Shown here: positions 36,000-44,939 of the stretch, piece after piece
Layout: every line of letters begins with the position of its first letter
Position numbering within the stretch: the first letter of the stretch is position 1
From: Jatrophihabitans sp.
Lineage (GTDB): Bacteria; Actinomycetota; Actinomycetes; Mycobacteriales; Jatrophihabitantaceae
Length of the DNA: 64,000 nt
Reading direction: 5' to 3'
NCBI GenBank assembly: GCA_036389035.1
Contig: DASVQQ010000026.1
Coordinates: 19,665-83,664, forward strand
Notes under the pieces: model-generated
The model's database searches: none
What the model saw: the letters and a program-made list of their open reading frames with translations, nothing else
What the model was told of the DNA's origin: nothing
Made by a program: the position numbers and the translations under genes

Positions 36000-37022
36000 T
36001 CAGCCCTCGGCCAGCAGATCCCCGACGTAGCGGGCCACCGCGGCCACCCTGGCCATGGTGTGGGCGTAGTCCATCCGGCGCGGCCCGAGCACTCCCACCC
36101 CGCCGAGCGACATGCCGCTGGGGCCGTAACCCGCCGACACCACCGAGGTGGTCTGCAGCCCCTCGTAGCTGTTCTCGCCACCGATCCGCACCAGCACCTG
36201 GCCGGTGGTGCTGGACTGCTGGTCCAGCAGCCGCAGCAGCACCACCTGCTCCTCCAGGGCTTCGAGCACCGGCCGGATCGCCGGGAAGTCCAGCGAGCGC
36301 TCGGTCAGGTTCGCCGAGCCGGCCAGCACCACCCGCTCGGACGGGTGCTCGACCAAAGCCTCCAGCAGCACCGCGCTCAGGATGCCCACCAGGCCGCTCA
36401 GGTGCCCCGGCACCGCGGCGGGCAGCTCGGACACGATCGCCGGCGCCTCGGCCAGCCGCTTGTCACGCAGCTTGGCGTTGAGGGTGGTGCGCAGCTCGGC
36501 GACGTCGTCGGGCTCGACCGGCCCGGGCAGCTCGACGACCCGCTGCTCCACCCGTCCGGTGTCGGTGATCAGCACCAGCATCAGCCGGGACGGGCTCAGC
36601 AGCACCGTCTCCATGTGCCGGACCCGGGAGCGCGACAGCGACGGGTACTGCACCACGGCCACGTTGCGGGTCAGCTGGGCCAGCGCCCGGACCGCGTTCT
36701 GCAGCACCCCGTCCAGATCCACCGCGGTGTCCAGGAACTTCTCGATCGCCCGCCGCTCGGCCGCCGACAGCGGCTTCAACGAGGTCAGCCGGTCGACGAA
36801 GATCCGGTACCCGGCGTCGGTCGGCACCCGGCCGGCCGAGGTGTGCGGCTGGTGGATCAGGCCCTCGTCCTCCAGGGCCGCCATGTCGTTGCGGATCGTG
36901 GCGGGCGACACGCCCAGGTTGTGCCGGTCGACGATCGCCTTGCTGCCGACCGGCTCGTTGGTGGCGATGAAGTCCTCGACGATCGCGCGCAGCACCTCGA
37001 GTTTGCGTTCCTCTACGTTCAT
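36000..37022 (-). CDS. hrcA: heat-inducible transcription repressor HrcA
   Basis: The product is 340 residues. HrcA represses chaperone genes through CIRCE and is reset by GroEL. The N-terminal winged helix is [20 protein letters not shown], then [19 protein letters not shown]. The C-terminal part has [20 protein letters not shown] and [20 protein letters not shown], family signatures. AGGAGG lies eight bases before the ATG. A CIRCE element is not seen upstream of hrcA but is found between hrcA and dnaJ. Confidence 0.97.
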   Translation of the reverse strand: MNVEERKLEVLRAIVEDFIATNEPVGSKAIVDRHNLGVSPATIRNDMAALEDEGLIHQPHTSAGRVPTDAGYRIFVDRLTSLKPLSAAERRAIEKFLDTAVDLDGVLQNAVRALAQLTRNVAVVQYPSLSRSRVRHMETVLLSPSRLMLVLITDTGRVEQRVVELPGPVEPDDVAELRTTLNAKLRDKRLAEAPAIVSELPAAVPGHLSGLVGILSAVLLEALVEHPSERVVLAGSANLTERSLDFPAIRPVLEALEEQVVLLRLLDQQSSTTGQVLVRIGGENSYEGLQTTSVVSAGYGPSGMSLGGVGVLGPRRMDYAHTMARVAAVARYVGDLLAEG

Positions 37023-37191
37023 CTCATCGCCTCCTCACACCGATCCGGCCTCCAGCTTAGTTGGACCGGGCCCGCCAGGGTGTGACAACCGTGCCGAGCT
37101 GCCAACACGTCACCGTCGCCGGGGTGACAACGGTTAGGGTGCACAACGGTGTTCGCGCAGAACACGCGCTCGAAAGCGGAAGGTGCGCCAC

Positions 37192-37509
37192 GTGATCTTC
37201 AAGGCGGTACGGGACAGCAGGCCCTACCCCGACCACAAGTTGTCCACCCGCGACTGGGCGAACGTCGCGCCCAGGCCGGTGCGACTGGACGAGCTGACCA
37301 CCACCAAGCGCGAGTTGGCGCTGGACAAGCTGCTCGACGAGGACTCCACCTTCTACGGCGACCTGTTCCCGCATGCCGTGCAGTGGGACGGCGAGCTCTA
37401 CCTCGAGGACGGCCTGCACCGGGCGGTCCGGGCGGCCCTGCAGCAGCGGCACACCCTGCACGTCCGGGTGCTCGACCTGGACGAGCTGCGTCCCAAGAAG
37501 CGCCCCTGA
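37192..37509 (+). CDS. conserved actinobacterial protein next to hrcA
   Basis: The product is 105 residues from the GTG at 37192, which has GGAAGG eight bases upstream; a GTG at 37183 is too close to that site. The sequence FKAVRDSRPYPDHKLSTRDW, LYLEDGLHRAVRAALQQRHT and LHVRVLDLDELRPKK matches the small unknown protein that sits divergently next to hrcA in mycobacteria (Rv2375-type). It is soluble, with no membrane segment. Function is unknown. It faces hemW in convergent orientation with 15 bases between stops. Confidence 0.85.
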   Translation: MIFKAVRDSRPYPDHKLSTRDWANVAPRPVRLDELTTTKRELALDKLLDEDSTFYGDLFPHAVQWDGELYLEDGLHRAVRAALQQRHTLHVRVLDLDELRPKKRP

Positions 37510-37524
37510 GGCCTGGGCCGGCGG

Positions 37525-38757
37525 TTACCGCTGGAGCACGTCGAGCAGGTCGCGCACCACGGCGTCGGCCAGCAGCCGGCCGCGCTGGGTGAGCACCAGC
37601 CGGCCGCGGGCCAGCGGCTCGCGCTCGGCCAGCCCCCAGCTCAGGCACTGCTCGGCGTGCCGGGTGGCCGCCCCGGGCAGGGTGTCCAGCCGCAGGCCCT
37701 GGACCATCCGCACCTGGAGCATCAGCCGCTCGGTCAGCCGGGCCCGCTCGTCCAGGGTCTCCCGGCCGGCTGCCGGGCTGCGGCCGGCGTCCAGCGCCGC
37801 GGTGTAGCGGGAGGGGTGCTTGACGTTCCACCACCGGGTGCCGCCGATGTGGCTGTGCGCGCCGGGACCCGCTCCCCACCAGTTCGCCCCGGCCCAGTAC
37901 AGCTGGTTGTGACGGGACCTGGCCTCGGACGTCCGGGCCCAGTTCGACACCTCGTACCAGCTGAAGCCGCCGGCGGCCAGCGTGTCATCGGCTTGCAGGT
38001 AACGATCGGCCAGCACGTCGTCGTCCGGGGCCGGCACCGCGCCGGAGGCAACCTTGCGAGCCAGCGCGGTGCCGTCCTCGACGATCAGGGCGTAGGCGCT
38101 GACATGGTCAGCACCCGAGCCGATCGCGGCGTCCAGTGATGCCTGCCAGTCGGTGTCGGTCTCCCCCGGCGTGCCGTAGATCAGGTCGAGGTTGACGTGG
38201 GTGAATCCCGCCGCCCGGGCCTCGGCCACCGCCTGCACCGCCCGCTGTGGCCGGTGCTGGCGTTCCAGCACCGCCAGCACGTGCCCGACGGCTGACTGCA
38301 TGCCGAGCGAAATGCGGGTGAAGCCGGCTGCCCGCAGCTTGGCCAGGTAGGCCGGCGTCACCGACTCGGGGTTGGCCTCGGTGGTGACCTCGGCGTCGGG
38401 CGCCAGCCCGAACTCCGCCCCGATCTCGGCCAGCACCAGGCCCAGGTGCTCGGCCGGCAGCAGGGTGGGCGTGCCGCCCCCGAAGAACACCGTCGAGACC
38501 GGCGGCGCGCTGGCCGGCAACACGGTGCGGGCCAGCCTGATCTCGGCCAGCACCGTGTCGGCGTAGGAGCCCTGGCTGACCCCGGGGCCCAGTTCCTGGG
38601 CGGTGTAGGTGTTGAAGTCGCAGTAGCCGCACCGGCTCGCGCAGAACGGCACGTGCACGTAGAAGCCGAGCGGCTGGGCGCGCAGGCTCAGCAGCGCGGT
38701 CTCGGTCAGGCGACCGCTGGACGGCGCCGGATCGCCGAGCGGCAGTGCGGATGGCAT
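37525..38757 (-). CDS. hemW: radical SAM protein HemW (haem chaperone)
   Basis: The product is 410 residues. The radical SAM cluster ligands are C39, C43 and C46 in PFCASRCGYCDF. The glycine motif FFGGGTPTLL and the later MQSAVGHVLAVLERQH segment are typical. The C-terminal domain ends with EREPLARGRLVLTQRGRLLADAVV. Members long called coproporphyrinogen oxidases are now seen as haem chaperones (HemW). The N-terminal 30 residues before FYVHVPFCASRCG are variable. It follows the hrcA-adjacent gene in convergent orientation. Confidence 0.95.
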   Translation of the reverse strand: MPSALPLGDPAPSSGRLTETALLSLRAQPLGFYVHVPFCASRCGYCDFNTYTAQELGPGVSQGSYADTVLAEIRLARTVLPASAPPVSTVFFGGGTPTLLPAEHLGLVLAEIGAEFGLAPDAEVTTEANPESVTPAYLAKLRAAGFTRISLGMQSAVGHVLAVLERQHRPQRAVQAVAEARAAGFTHVNLDLIYGTPGETDTDWQASLDAAIGSGADHVSAYALIVEDGTALARKVASGAVPAPDDDVLADRYLQADDTLAAGGFSWYEVSNWARTSEARSRHNQLYWAGANWWGAGPGAHSHIGGTRWWNVKHPSRYTAALDAGRSPAAGRETLDERARLTERLMLQVRMVQGLRLDTLPGAATRHAEQCLSWGLAEREPLARGRLVLTQRGRLLADAVVRDLLDVLQR

Positions 38758-38870
38758 GGCACCAGTGTTGAATGCCTACAGCGCACGGCTGCACCCGACC
38801 CGCCGACAGGTGCGAAAAGCCGCTCGCCCGCGTGCTGTCCGGCGGCTACCCACCGAGGGGTTGGAGAGGT

Positions 38871-39680
38871 GTGAGCACCAGTTCAGAGGCTGCCGGCGCG
38901 AGTTCCGGAACGGTCGGCACGGTCGGATACGAGGTGGCCGAATCCGTGGCCCGGATCACCCTGGACGCCCCGCAGCGGCGCAACGCGCTATCGGCGGACC
39001 TGCTCGGCCAGCTGCGCCAGCGGCTGGACGAGGCAGCGGCGGACCCGAGGGTGCGCAGCGTGGTGCTGGGCCACACCGGCCCGGTGTTCTCCTCCGGGAT
39101 GGACCTGACCACCGTGGCCGGCGTCGCCGCCGAGGATCAGCCGATCGTGGCGTTTCCCGCGCTGCTGCAACGGCTCTGGGAATTCGACAAGCCGGTGATC
39201 GCGCAGGTCCAGGGCAAGGCGCGCGCCGGCGGCATCGGCCTGATCGCCGCCTGCGACATCGCGGTGGGCGCCGAGCACGCCGACTTCGCGTTCACCGAGG
39301 TGCGCCTGGGCCTGGTGCCTGCGGTGATCTCGGTGCCGGTGCTGCCCAGGGTGGCGCCCCGTCCGGCGCTGGAGCTGTTCCTGACCGGTGAGACCTTCGG
39401 CGCGGACCGCGCTCGCGAGATCGGCTTGCTCAACAGCGTCAGCGACGACGTCCCGGCCGAGGTGGCGCGCTACACCGCGATGCTGCGGTTGTGCGAGCCG
39501 GCGGCGCTGGCCGGCGTCAAGCAGCTGCTGCGCCGGGACCGGGGCTCGCTGTCGATGGCCGAGGAACTCGCCGAGATGAGCCGGCTGTCGGCCGGCTATT
39601 TCGCCAGCCCGCAGGCGCAGGAAGGCATCGCGGCCTTCGCCGCCAAGCGGCCGCCGTCCTGGGCGGCAGAGGCGGAGTAA
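38871..39680 (+). CDS. enoyl-CoA hydratase/isomerase family protein
   Basis: The product is about 269 residues from the GTG at 38871 with GGAGAGG just upstream; a longer frame from 38772 lacks similarity. Crotonase motifs: ARITLDAPQRRNALSADLL, the oxyanion loop FSSGMDLTTVAG, VQGKARAGGIGLIAACDIAV and FTEVRLGLVPAVISV, where a catalytic Glu is expected (FTEVRLGLVP). It probably acts in fatty-acid or amino-acid breakdown; the acyl chain is not readable. It is divergent from hemW and has a hairpin 33 bases after the stop. Confidence 0.93.
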   Translation: MSTSSEAAGASSGTVGTVGYEVAESVARITLDAPQRRNALSADLLGQLRQRLDEAAADPRVRSVVLGHTGPVFSSGMDLTTVAGVAAEDQPIVAFPALLQRLWEFDKPVIAQVQGKARAGGIGLIAACDIAVGAEHADFAFTEVRLGLVPAVISVPVLPRVAPRPALELFLTGETFGADRAREIGLLNSVSDDVPAEVARYTAMLRLCEPAALAGVKQLLRRDRGSLSMAEELAEMSRLSAGYFASPQAQEGIAAFAAKRPPSWAAEAE

Positions 39681-39712
39681 ACCCGCTCACGTGCGCCTTG
39701 GCGCCGATGAAC

Positions 39713-39744
39713 GCAAAAGCGACCCGAAATGGCGCCGCTTTTGC
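39713..39744 (+). terminator. hairpin terminator after enoyl-CoA hydratase gene
   Basis: GCAAAAGCG and CGCTTTTGC are exact complements around 14 bases and are followed by TTGATT. It begins 33 bases after the TAA of the crotonase gene. Confidence 0.5.
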
Positions 39745-39939
39745 TTGATTCAACGTGGCCGTTCACGTGCTTACCAGGAACTACGGTGGGTCAGGTCGTA
39801 CCGTCCCGACCGGCGTCGGCGCATCGGCCTATTGCCACATCGAAGTTAGTGGAACGGTACGACCCTTCGACTCTGATCCCAGATCCGAGCCTTGCTCTTT
39901 CAGGCAACAGACCTGGGAAGCACGCCGCGGTGTCCCAGC

Positions 39940-40137
39940 CTACTTCGACCTGCTTTCCACGAACGTCCGCACCGCATCTTCGACGCACACTTTCAGCGCA
40001 TCGACCTCGTCGGAAGCCCCGCCAGGCTTGCTGGGATCCATTTCTTCCGCAAGATATCTGCCCAAAGTCGGGAAGCCGTTCTCGGTGAGAACCTCCACCA
40101 TGTTCTGAACCTGAGGATCATAGTTCCCTGAAGTCAT
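39940..40137 (-). CDS. small acidic protein, unknown
   Basis: The product is 65 residues (TSGNYDPQVQNMVEVLTENG at the start, VEDAVRTFVESRSK at the end). GAGAGGGG lies about nine bases before the ATG, a strong ribosome-binding site. It is acidic and helical, without membrane segment, signal or Cys-rich core. GC is lower than the neighbours, which with the isolated position fits an acquired gene. A peptide precursor role was considered but nothing in the tail looks like a core peptide. I do not recognise the family. Confidence 0.55.
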   Translation of the reverse strand: MTSGNYDPQVQNMVEVLTENGFPTLGRYLAEEMDPSKPGGASDEVDALKVCVEDAVRTFVESRSK

Positions 40138-40327
40138 GTTTAAACCCCTCTCGCTTTTCGAAAGCCCCTCAACGGGGGCACCATTAAGACAACGGAACTT
40201 ATTCTTTGCCCCGGGCTCCGCGGGCTTTACGCCTTAATCCTCACTGCGGCGAAATGGCGCGTCATCCCTAAAATTGGTGAAGGTTGCGCAGCCGGCGTCG
40301 TGGGAGTTGCGGCTTAGGCCGGCTGGG

Positions 40328-40525
40328 TCAGCTACCGGCTCGCGGGTTCAAGCCGGTCGAGCCGGTGACCAGGTGCGGCCCGCTGAGGTGCGAGCCGCCT
40401 GGCCACGAGCCGGTCCGGGAGTCACCGTCGAACGCCCGGGCGGTGTAACCGATCGCCAGCAGCAGAACCAGAATGATCAGCACCAGCAACGGACGCCGAC
40501 GCCAGGGCGTGCGGGGAAGTGCCAC
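40328..40525 (-). CDS. small membrane protein with one helix
   Basis: The product is 65 residues from a GTG at 40525. A basic start (ALPRTPWRRRP) is followed by a strong hydrophobic segment LLVLIILVLLLAIGYTARAF and a polar tail rich in Gly/Ser (GSHLSGPHLVTGSTGLNPRAGS). The topology would be N-in, C-out, like many actinobacterial small membrane proteins. No clear ribosome-binding site is seen, so it may not be a gene. It is divergent from the asparagine synthetase gene, with 295 bases between. Confidence 0.45.
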   Translation of the reverse strand: MALPRTPWRRRPLLVLIILVLLLAIGYTARAFDGDSRTGSWPGGSHLSGPHLVTGSTGLNPRAGS

Positions 40526-40820
40526 CGCATCAGCCTAGAGGAGCCCGCAGCACGGCGGCGCGGCCGCCGCCTTTGACAGCGCGCTCGACCCCTATCAGTC
40601 TCAAATCAGTAACTTTCAATCGAATACCTTTAATCCGGCAATGCCCAAGAAACTCCCCTGCCCTCTTCAGCAATGCTGATGAAGCATTCTTTCCGTTTTG
40701 GCCTACCGGAGGACCTGGCCGAAAGCCCCGACGCGGTGGTCCGACCACACGCCGGACGGGGGTCCATGGGGGTTCTGCACGTGCCATCCGCGAGCCAAGA
40801 AACCGACAGGAGACTGGCAG
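40526..40820. other. intergenic region upstream of asparagine synthetase
   Basis: The stretch between the small membrane-protein gene and asnB is lower in GC around 40590-40640. I found no convincing promoter pair, tRNA or long repeat. AGGAG at about 40809 is the asnB ribosome-binding site. Confidence 0.4.
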
Positions 40821-42659
40821 ATGTGTGGAATAACCGGCTGGGTGTCGTTCGACCGAGATCTGACCCGAGAAGGGGAAACCCTGGACGCGATGACGCAGAC
40901 CATGGCGTGTCGAGGTCCGGACGCATCAGGTACGTGGACGGACCGCAACGCCGCCCTGGGGCACCGGAGGCTCTCGGTGATCGACCTTGTCGGTGGCGTG
41001 CAACCGATGTCGGCCCATACCCCCCATGGCGAGGTGACGCTGGTCTTCAGCGGTGAGGTGTACAACTTCGTCGAGCTACGCGAGGAATTGACGCGCGGGG
41101 GCGAGCAGTTCACCACCGCCAGCGACACCGAGGTGATACTGCGCGGCTACCTCCAGTGGGGCGCGGGAGTGGCCGAGCGGCTTATCGGCATGTTCGCCTT
41201 CGCGATCTGGGACGCCAGGGACCGGAAGCTGGTCATGGTCCGCGACCGGATTGGGATCAAGCCCTTCTACTTCTACCCCACGGCCGACGGTGTGCTGTTC
41301 GGCTCGGAACCCAAGGCGATCCTGGCCAATCCAATCGCCAAGCGGGTAGTCGACATGGACGGGTTGCGTGAGGCGTTCTCCTACGCCTACAACCCGGGGA
41401 AGAATTTCTGGTCAGGAATGCGGCAGGTGGAGCCTGCCACGATCGTCACGGTGGACGAGCACGGCCTGCGCGAACGCACCTACTGGCGCTTGGAGACCCG
41501 CCCGCACACCGACGACCTCGGCGTCACGGTGAGCAGGATCCGCGAACTGCTGGACGACAGCGTCAGCCACCAACTCGTCGCCGACGTGCCGCGCTGCGTG
41601 CTGCTGTCAGGCGGCCTGGACTCGAGCACTCTCACCGCTCTGGCCGCGTCCCACCTGGGAAGCGAGCGGGTACGGACGTTCTCGGTGGACTTCAGAGGTT
41701 ACGCAGACACTTTCGAGTCCAACGATTTTCAGGTCACGGCTGATGCGCCCTACGTGCACGACGTCGCACGTCACGTGGGGTCTGACCATCTGGATATCGT
41801 GCTCGACTCGAAGGCATTGGCCGATCCCGAGGTGCGCAAGGCTGTACTGCTCGCGCGGGACATCCCGGTGAACCTCGGCGACATGGACTTCTCGCTGTAC
41901 CTGATGTTCAAGGAGATCCGGAAGCGGTCGACCGTGGCCCTGTCCGGCGAGTCCTCCGATGAGATCTTCGGTGGGTACCGGCACATGCGCGTTCCGCAGA
42001 TCCAGCAGGCACGCGCGTTCCCGTGGATCGCGATGAGCATAGGCCCGTTGGACAAGGACGGGACCGGGCTGCGGCCGGACCTGCTGGCCAGGCTGAGGCT
42101 GGAAGAGTACCGGCAGGACATGTACGACAAGGCGGTGGCCGAGGTCGAGCGGTCAGACTCCGACGACGACTTCGAACACCGCATGCGCATCATGCTCTAC
42201 CTGCACCTGACCCGGTTCATTCGCAACCTTCTCGACCGCAAGGACCGGTTGAGCATGGCCGTCGGGCTGGAGGTCCGGGTGCCGTTCTGCGACCACCGGC
42301 TCATCGAGTACGTGTACAACACGTCCTGGGCGATGAAGAACTACGACGGCAAGGAGAAAAGCCTGCTGCGCGGGGCCGTCAAGGACATGCTGCCGAAGTC
42401 GGTCGCGTGGCGGGCCAAGAGCGCGTACCCGTCCACCCAGGACCCGTACTACACGCGCGAACTTCAGGAGCAGGGCAGGGAGGTCCTGTCCGATCCGAAC
42501 CACGCCGTCTTCGAACTGGTGGACCGGAACTGGTTGGCCGGCGCGGTCGGTGACGACTCAGCCGTCCTGGAGAGGCTGACCCGGCTCGGCCTGGAGCGGA
42601 CGCTGGATCTGGCAATGTGGCTCGACCTCTACCGTCCTGACCTGGACCTCGCGCGCTGA
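40821..42659 (+). CDS. asnB: asparagine synthetase (glutamine-hydrolysing)
   Basis: The product is 612 residues. The N-terminal nucleophile amidotransferase has Cys2 directly after the initiator Met (MCGITGWVSFDRD) and releases ammonia from glutamine. The synthetase domain binds ATP with LLSGGLDSSTLTAL (S263-S269) and adenylates aspartate. The oxyanion-hole motif, usually FNGEIYN, is FSGEVYN here, with Ser77 in place of Asn. AGGAG lies eight bases before the ATG; longer frames start upstream but the mature Cys fixes the start. Homologues also occur in antibiotic and lasso-peptide clusters, yet no such partner genes are next to it. Confidence 0.93.
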   Translation: MCGITGWVSFDRDLTREGETLDAMTQTMACRGPDASGTWTDRNAALGHRRLSVIDLVGGVQPMSAHTPHGEVTLVFSGEVYNFVELREELTRGGEQFTTASDTEVILRGYLQWGAGVAERLIGMFAFAIWDARDRKLVMVRDRIGIKPFYFYPTADGVLFGSEPKAILANPIAKRVVDMDGLREAFSYAYNPGKNFWSGMRQVEPATIVTVDEHGLRERTYWRLETRPHTDDLGVTVSRIRELLDDSVSHQLVADVPRCVLLSGGLDSSTLTALAASHLGSERVRTFSVDFRGYADTFESNDFQVTADAPYVHDVARHVGSDHLDIVLDSKALADPEVRKAVLLARDIPVNLGDMDFSLYLMFKEIRKRSTVALSGESSDEIFGGYRHMRVPQIQQARAFPWIAMSIGPLDKDGTGLRPDLLARLRLEEYRQDMYDKAVAEVERSDSDDDFEHRMRIMLYLHLTRFIRNLLDRKDRLSMAVGLEVRVPFCDHRLIEYVYNTSWAMKNYDGKEKSLLRGAVKDMLPKSVAWRAKSAYPSTQDPYYTRELQEQGREVLSDPNHAVFELVDRNWLAGAVGDDSAVLERLTRLGLERTLDLAMWLDLYRPDLDLAR

Positions 42660-42707
42660 CACTCGCGAGCTGACGCCTTGCGAGCCAGGTGGCGTTAGGG
42701 TCGTGCC

Positions 42708-43676
42708 ATGCGAGCTGCCTACGCCAGTGCCCTGAACCCGGACGCCCCGCTGGACGGGCTGGTGGTCGGCGAGCGCCCCGAGCCCGAACCGCGGCCGGGT
42801 TGGAGCACGGTGCGGGTCAAGGCCGCCAGCCTCAACCACCACGACCTGTGGACGCTGCGCGGGGTCGGCATCAAAGAGAGCCAGCTGCCGATGATCCTGG
42901 GTGGCGACGCGGCCGGCGTCGACACCGCGACCGGCCAGGAGGTGGTGCTGCATTCGGTGATCAGCGCCGAGGACTGGTCGGGCGACGAGACCCTGGACCC
43001 CGGCCGCTCGCTGCTGAGCGAGAAGCACCAGGGCGCGCTGGCCGAACTGGTGACGGTGCCCACCGCCAACCTGCTGCCCAAGCCGGCTGAGCTGTCCTTC
43101 GCCGAGGCGGCCTGCCTGCCGACGGCCTGGCTGACCGCCTACCGGATGCTGTTCGTCAATTCCGAGTTGCGGCCGGGGCACACCGTGCTGGTGCAGGGCG
43201 CCACCGGCGGGGTGGCCTCGGCGTGTATCGGCCTGGCCCGGGCCGCCGGGCTGCGGGTCTGGGCGACCGCCCGCACCGAGGCCAAGCAGGCCACCGCGCT
43301 GGAGCTGGGCGCCCACCAGGCCTTCGCCTCCGGCGCCCGGCTGCCCGAGCGGGTCGACGCGGTGCTGGAGACCGTCGGGGAGGCCACCTGGTCACACTCG
43401 CTGAAGTCGCTGCGGCCCGGCGGCCGGATCGTGATCTCCGGAGCCACCTCCGGGGCGATGCCGCCGGCCGAGCTGAACCGGATCTTCTTTTTGCAGCTGC
43501 AGGTGATCGGCTCCACGATGGGCACCCGCGCCGAGCTCGGCGAGCTGATCTCCTTCCTGCGGGTGACCGGCCTGCGGCCGCGGATCGATCGGACGTTGCC
43601 GCTGGAGCAGGTGGCCGACGGGTTGGCCGCGATGCAGGCCGGTGAGCTGGTCGGCAAGATCGTCATCGAACCCTGA
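42708..43676 (+). CDS. MDR-family zinc-type alcohol dehydrogenase / quinone oxidoreductase
   Basis: The product is 322 residues. The MDR pattern is ASLNHHDLWTLRGVGI in the catalytic domain, ILGGDAAGV, and the NADPH-binding loop TVLVQGATGGVASACIGLAR. The residues that bind catalytic zinc are absent, so it belongs to the quinone-reductase branch. The C-terminal IDRTLPLEQVADGLAAMQAG and GKIVIE are standard. It is cytosolic and monocistronic-looking, between asnB and the acyl-CoA dehydrogenase gene, 64 bases upstream of the latter. Confidence 0.9.
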   Translation: MRAAYASALNPDAPLDGLVVGERPEPEPRPGWSTVRVKAASLNHHDLWTLRGVGIKESQLPMILGGDAAGVDTATGQEVVLHSVISAEDWSGDETLDPGRSLLSEKHQGALAELVTVPTANLLPKPAELSFAEAACLPTAWLTAYRMLFVNSELRPGHTVLVQGATGGVASACIGLARAAGLRVWATARTEAKQATALELGAHQAFASGARLPERVDAVLETVGEATWSHSLKSLRPGGRIVISGATSGAMPPAELNRIFFLQLQVIGSTMGTRAELGELISFLRVTGLRPRIDRTLPLEQVADGLAAMQAGELVGKIVIEP

Positions 43677-43739
43677 TGGCTCGCGCCGGTTAGATTCGAG
43701 GAAGCTTCGTTCGGCGCTAGCGATGAGGACACCCCGGCT

Positions 43740-44909
43740 ATGGACTTCTCCCTGACTGAAGAAGAGCTGCAGACCCGGGACTGGGTGCGCAACTTCGTCC
43801 AGCGGGAGATTGCGCCCCTGGAGCCGACGGTGCTGCGCCGGGAACGGGCCGGCCAGCCGGGCATCAGCTACGAGGAGGTCAGCGAGCTTCGGGCCAAGGC
43901 CAGGAAGTTCGGCTTCTGGGGCATCCAGACGCCCGTCGAGTACGGCGGCATGGGTCTGTCCGCGGTGATGACCGCGCTGGTCGAGGTCGAGCTGGGCCGG
44001 ACCTTCGTGCCGTTCTACTTCGGCGGCGCGGCCGACAACATCCTGTTCCACGCCAACGACTCGCAGAAGCAGAAGTACCTGCTGCCGACCATCGAGGGCC
44101 AGCGGCGGTCCTGCTTCGCGATCACCGAGCCGGGCGCGGGCTCGGACCTGCAGGCGATCCGCACCTCGGCGCGCCAGGACGGCGAGGACTGGGTCATCAA
44201 CGGCGAGAAGACGTTCATCACCGGCGGCGCGGACGCCGACTTCGCCATGGTGTTCGCGGTCACCGACGCCGAGAAGGGCGTCAACGGCGGGGTGACCTGC
44301 TTCCTGGCCGACCGCGAGATGGGCTGGAAGTCCGAGCCGATCGACACCATGGGCGAGTGGGGCCCGGCGGCGCTGGTTTTCGACGAGGTGCGGGTGCCGG
44401 CCCGCAACGTCCTGGGCGAGGTCGGGCAGGGTTTCGCCTTGGCCATGCAGTGGATCGGCCGCGGCCGGTACCTGCTGCCGGCCCGCGCGCTCGGCGCCTG
44501 CGAGCGGCTCGTCGAGATGGCGATGGAGCACGCCCGCACCCGGGTGACCTTCGGCAAGCCGATCGCCGAACGGCAGGCGATCCAGTGGATGATCGCCGAC
44601 TCCGCGGTGGAGATCGAGGCGCTGCGCTGGCTGGTGCTGTCGGCGGCCTTCCAGGTCGACTCGGGCCTGGACTCCCGGCAGGCCCAGTCGATCGCCAAGC
44701 TGTACGGCGGCGTCAAGGCCAACGAGATCGTCGACCGGATGCTTCAGGTCCACGGCGGGATGGGCTACACCCGGGAGCTGCCGGTCGAGCGCTGGTACCG
44801 GGAGCTGCGGCTGCTGCGGATCTATGAGGGCACCGACGAGATCCAACGCCGGACGATCGCCCGCAACCTGCTCAAGGGCCACGTCTCGGTGCGCGGCGCG
44901 CTCGGCTGA
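43740..44909 (+). CDS. acyl-CoA dehydrogenase family protein
   Basis: The product is 389 residues, the typical size. Motifs: CFAITEPGAGSDLQAIRTSA (FAD and substrate binding), ITGGADADFAMVF, VFDEVRVPARNVLGEVGQGF, and near the end VDRMLQVHGGMGYTRELPVE and YEGTDEIQRRTIARNLL. The enzyme oxidises an acyl-CoA to enoyl-CoA with electron-transfer flavoprotein. A crotonase gene lies about 4 kb upstream, consistent with beta-oxidation, but they are not in one operon. Substrate is not readable. Confidence 0.93.
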   Translation: MDFSLTEEELQTRDWVRNFVQREIAPLEPTVLRRERAGQPGISYEEVSELRAKARKFGFWGIQTPVEYGGMGLSAVMTALVEVELGRTFVPFYFGGAADNILFHANDSQKQKYLLPTIEGQRRSCFAITEPGAGSDLQAIRTSARQDGEDWVINGEKTFITGGADADFAMVFAVTDAEKGVNGGVTCFLADREMGWKSEPIDTMGEWGPAALVFDEVRVPARNVLGEVGQGFALAMQWIGRGRYLLPARALGACERLVEMAMEHARTRVTFGKPIAERQAIQWMIADSAVEIEALRWLVLSAAFQVDSGLDSRQAQSIAKLYGGVKANEIVDRMLQVHGGMGYTRELPVERWYRELRLLRIYEGTDEIQRRTIARNLLKGHVSVRGALG

Positions 44910-44939
44910 GCGCCGGCCGGCCTTGAGATACTGCCCGCC

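Noticed and set aside
37080..37145. Two GTGACAAC-type direct repeats between hrcA and the divergent small gene
   Set aside because: Only eight bases, no palindrome and no CIRCE similarity; too little to call an operator.
40571..40600. TTGACA upstream of asnB as a promoter
   Set aside because: The nearest -10-like box (TATCAG) is only 14 bases away, too close for a normal promoter.
39940..42659. Lasso-peptide cluster (small gene plus asparagine-synthetase homologue)
   Set aside because: No RRE/transglutaminase B proteins and no exporter are present, and the 65-residue protein lacks a recognisable leader and core.
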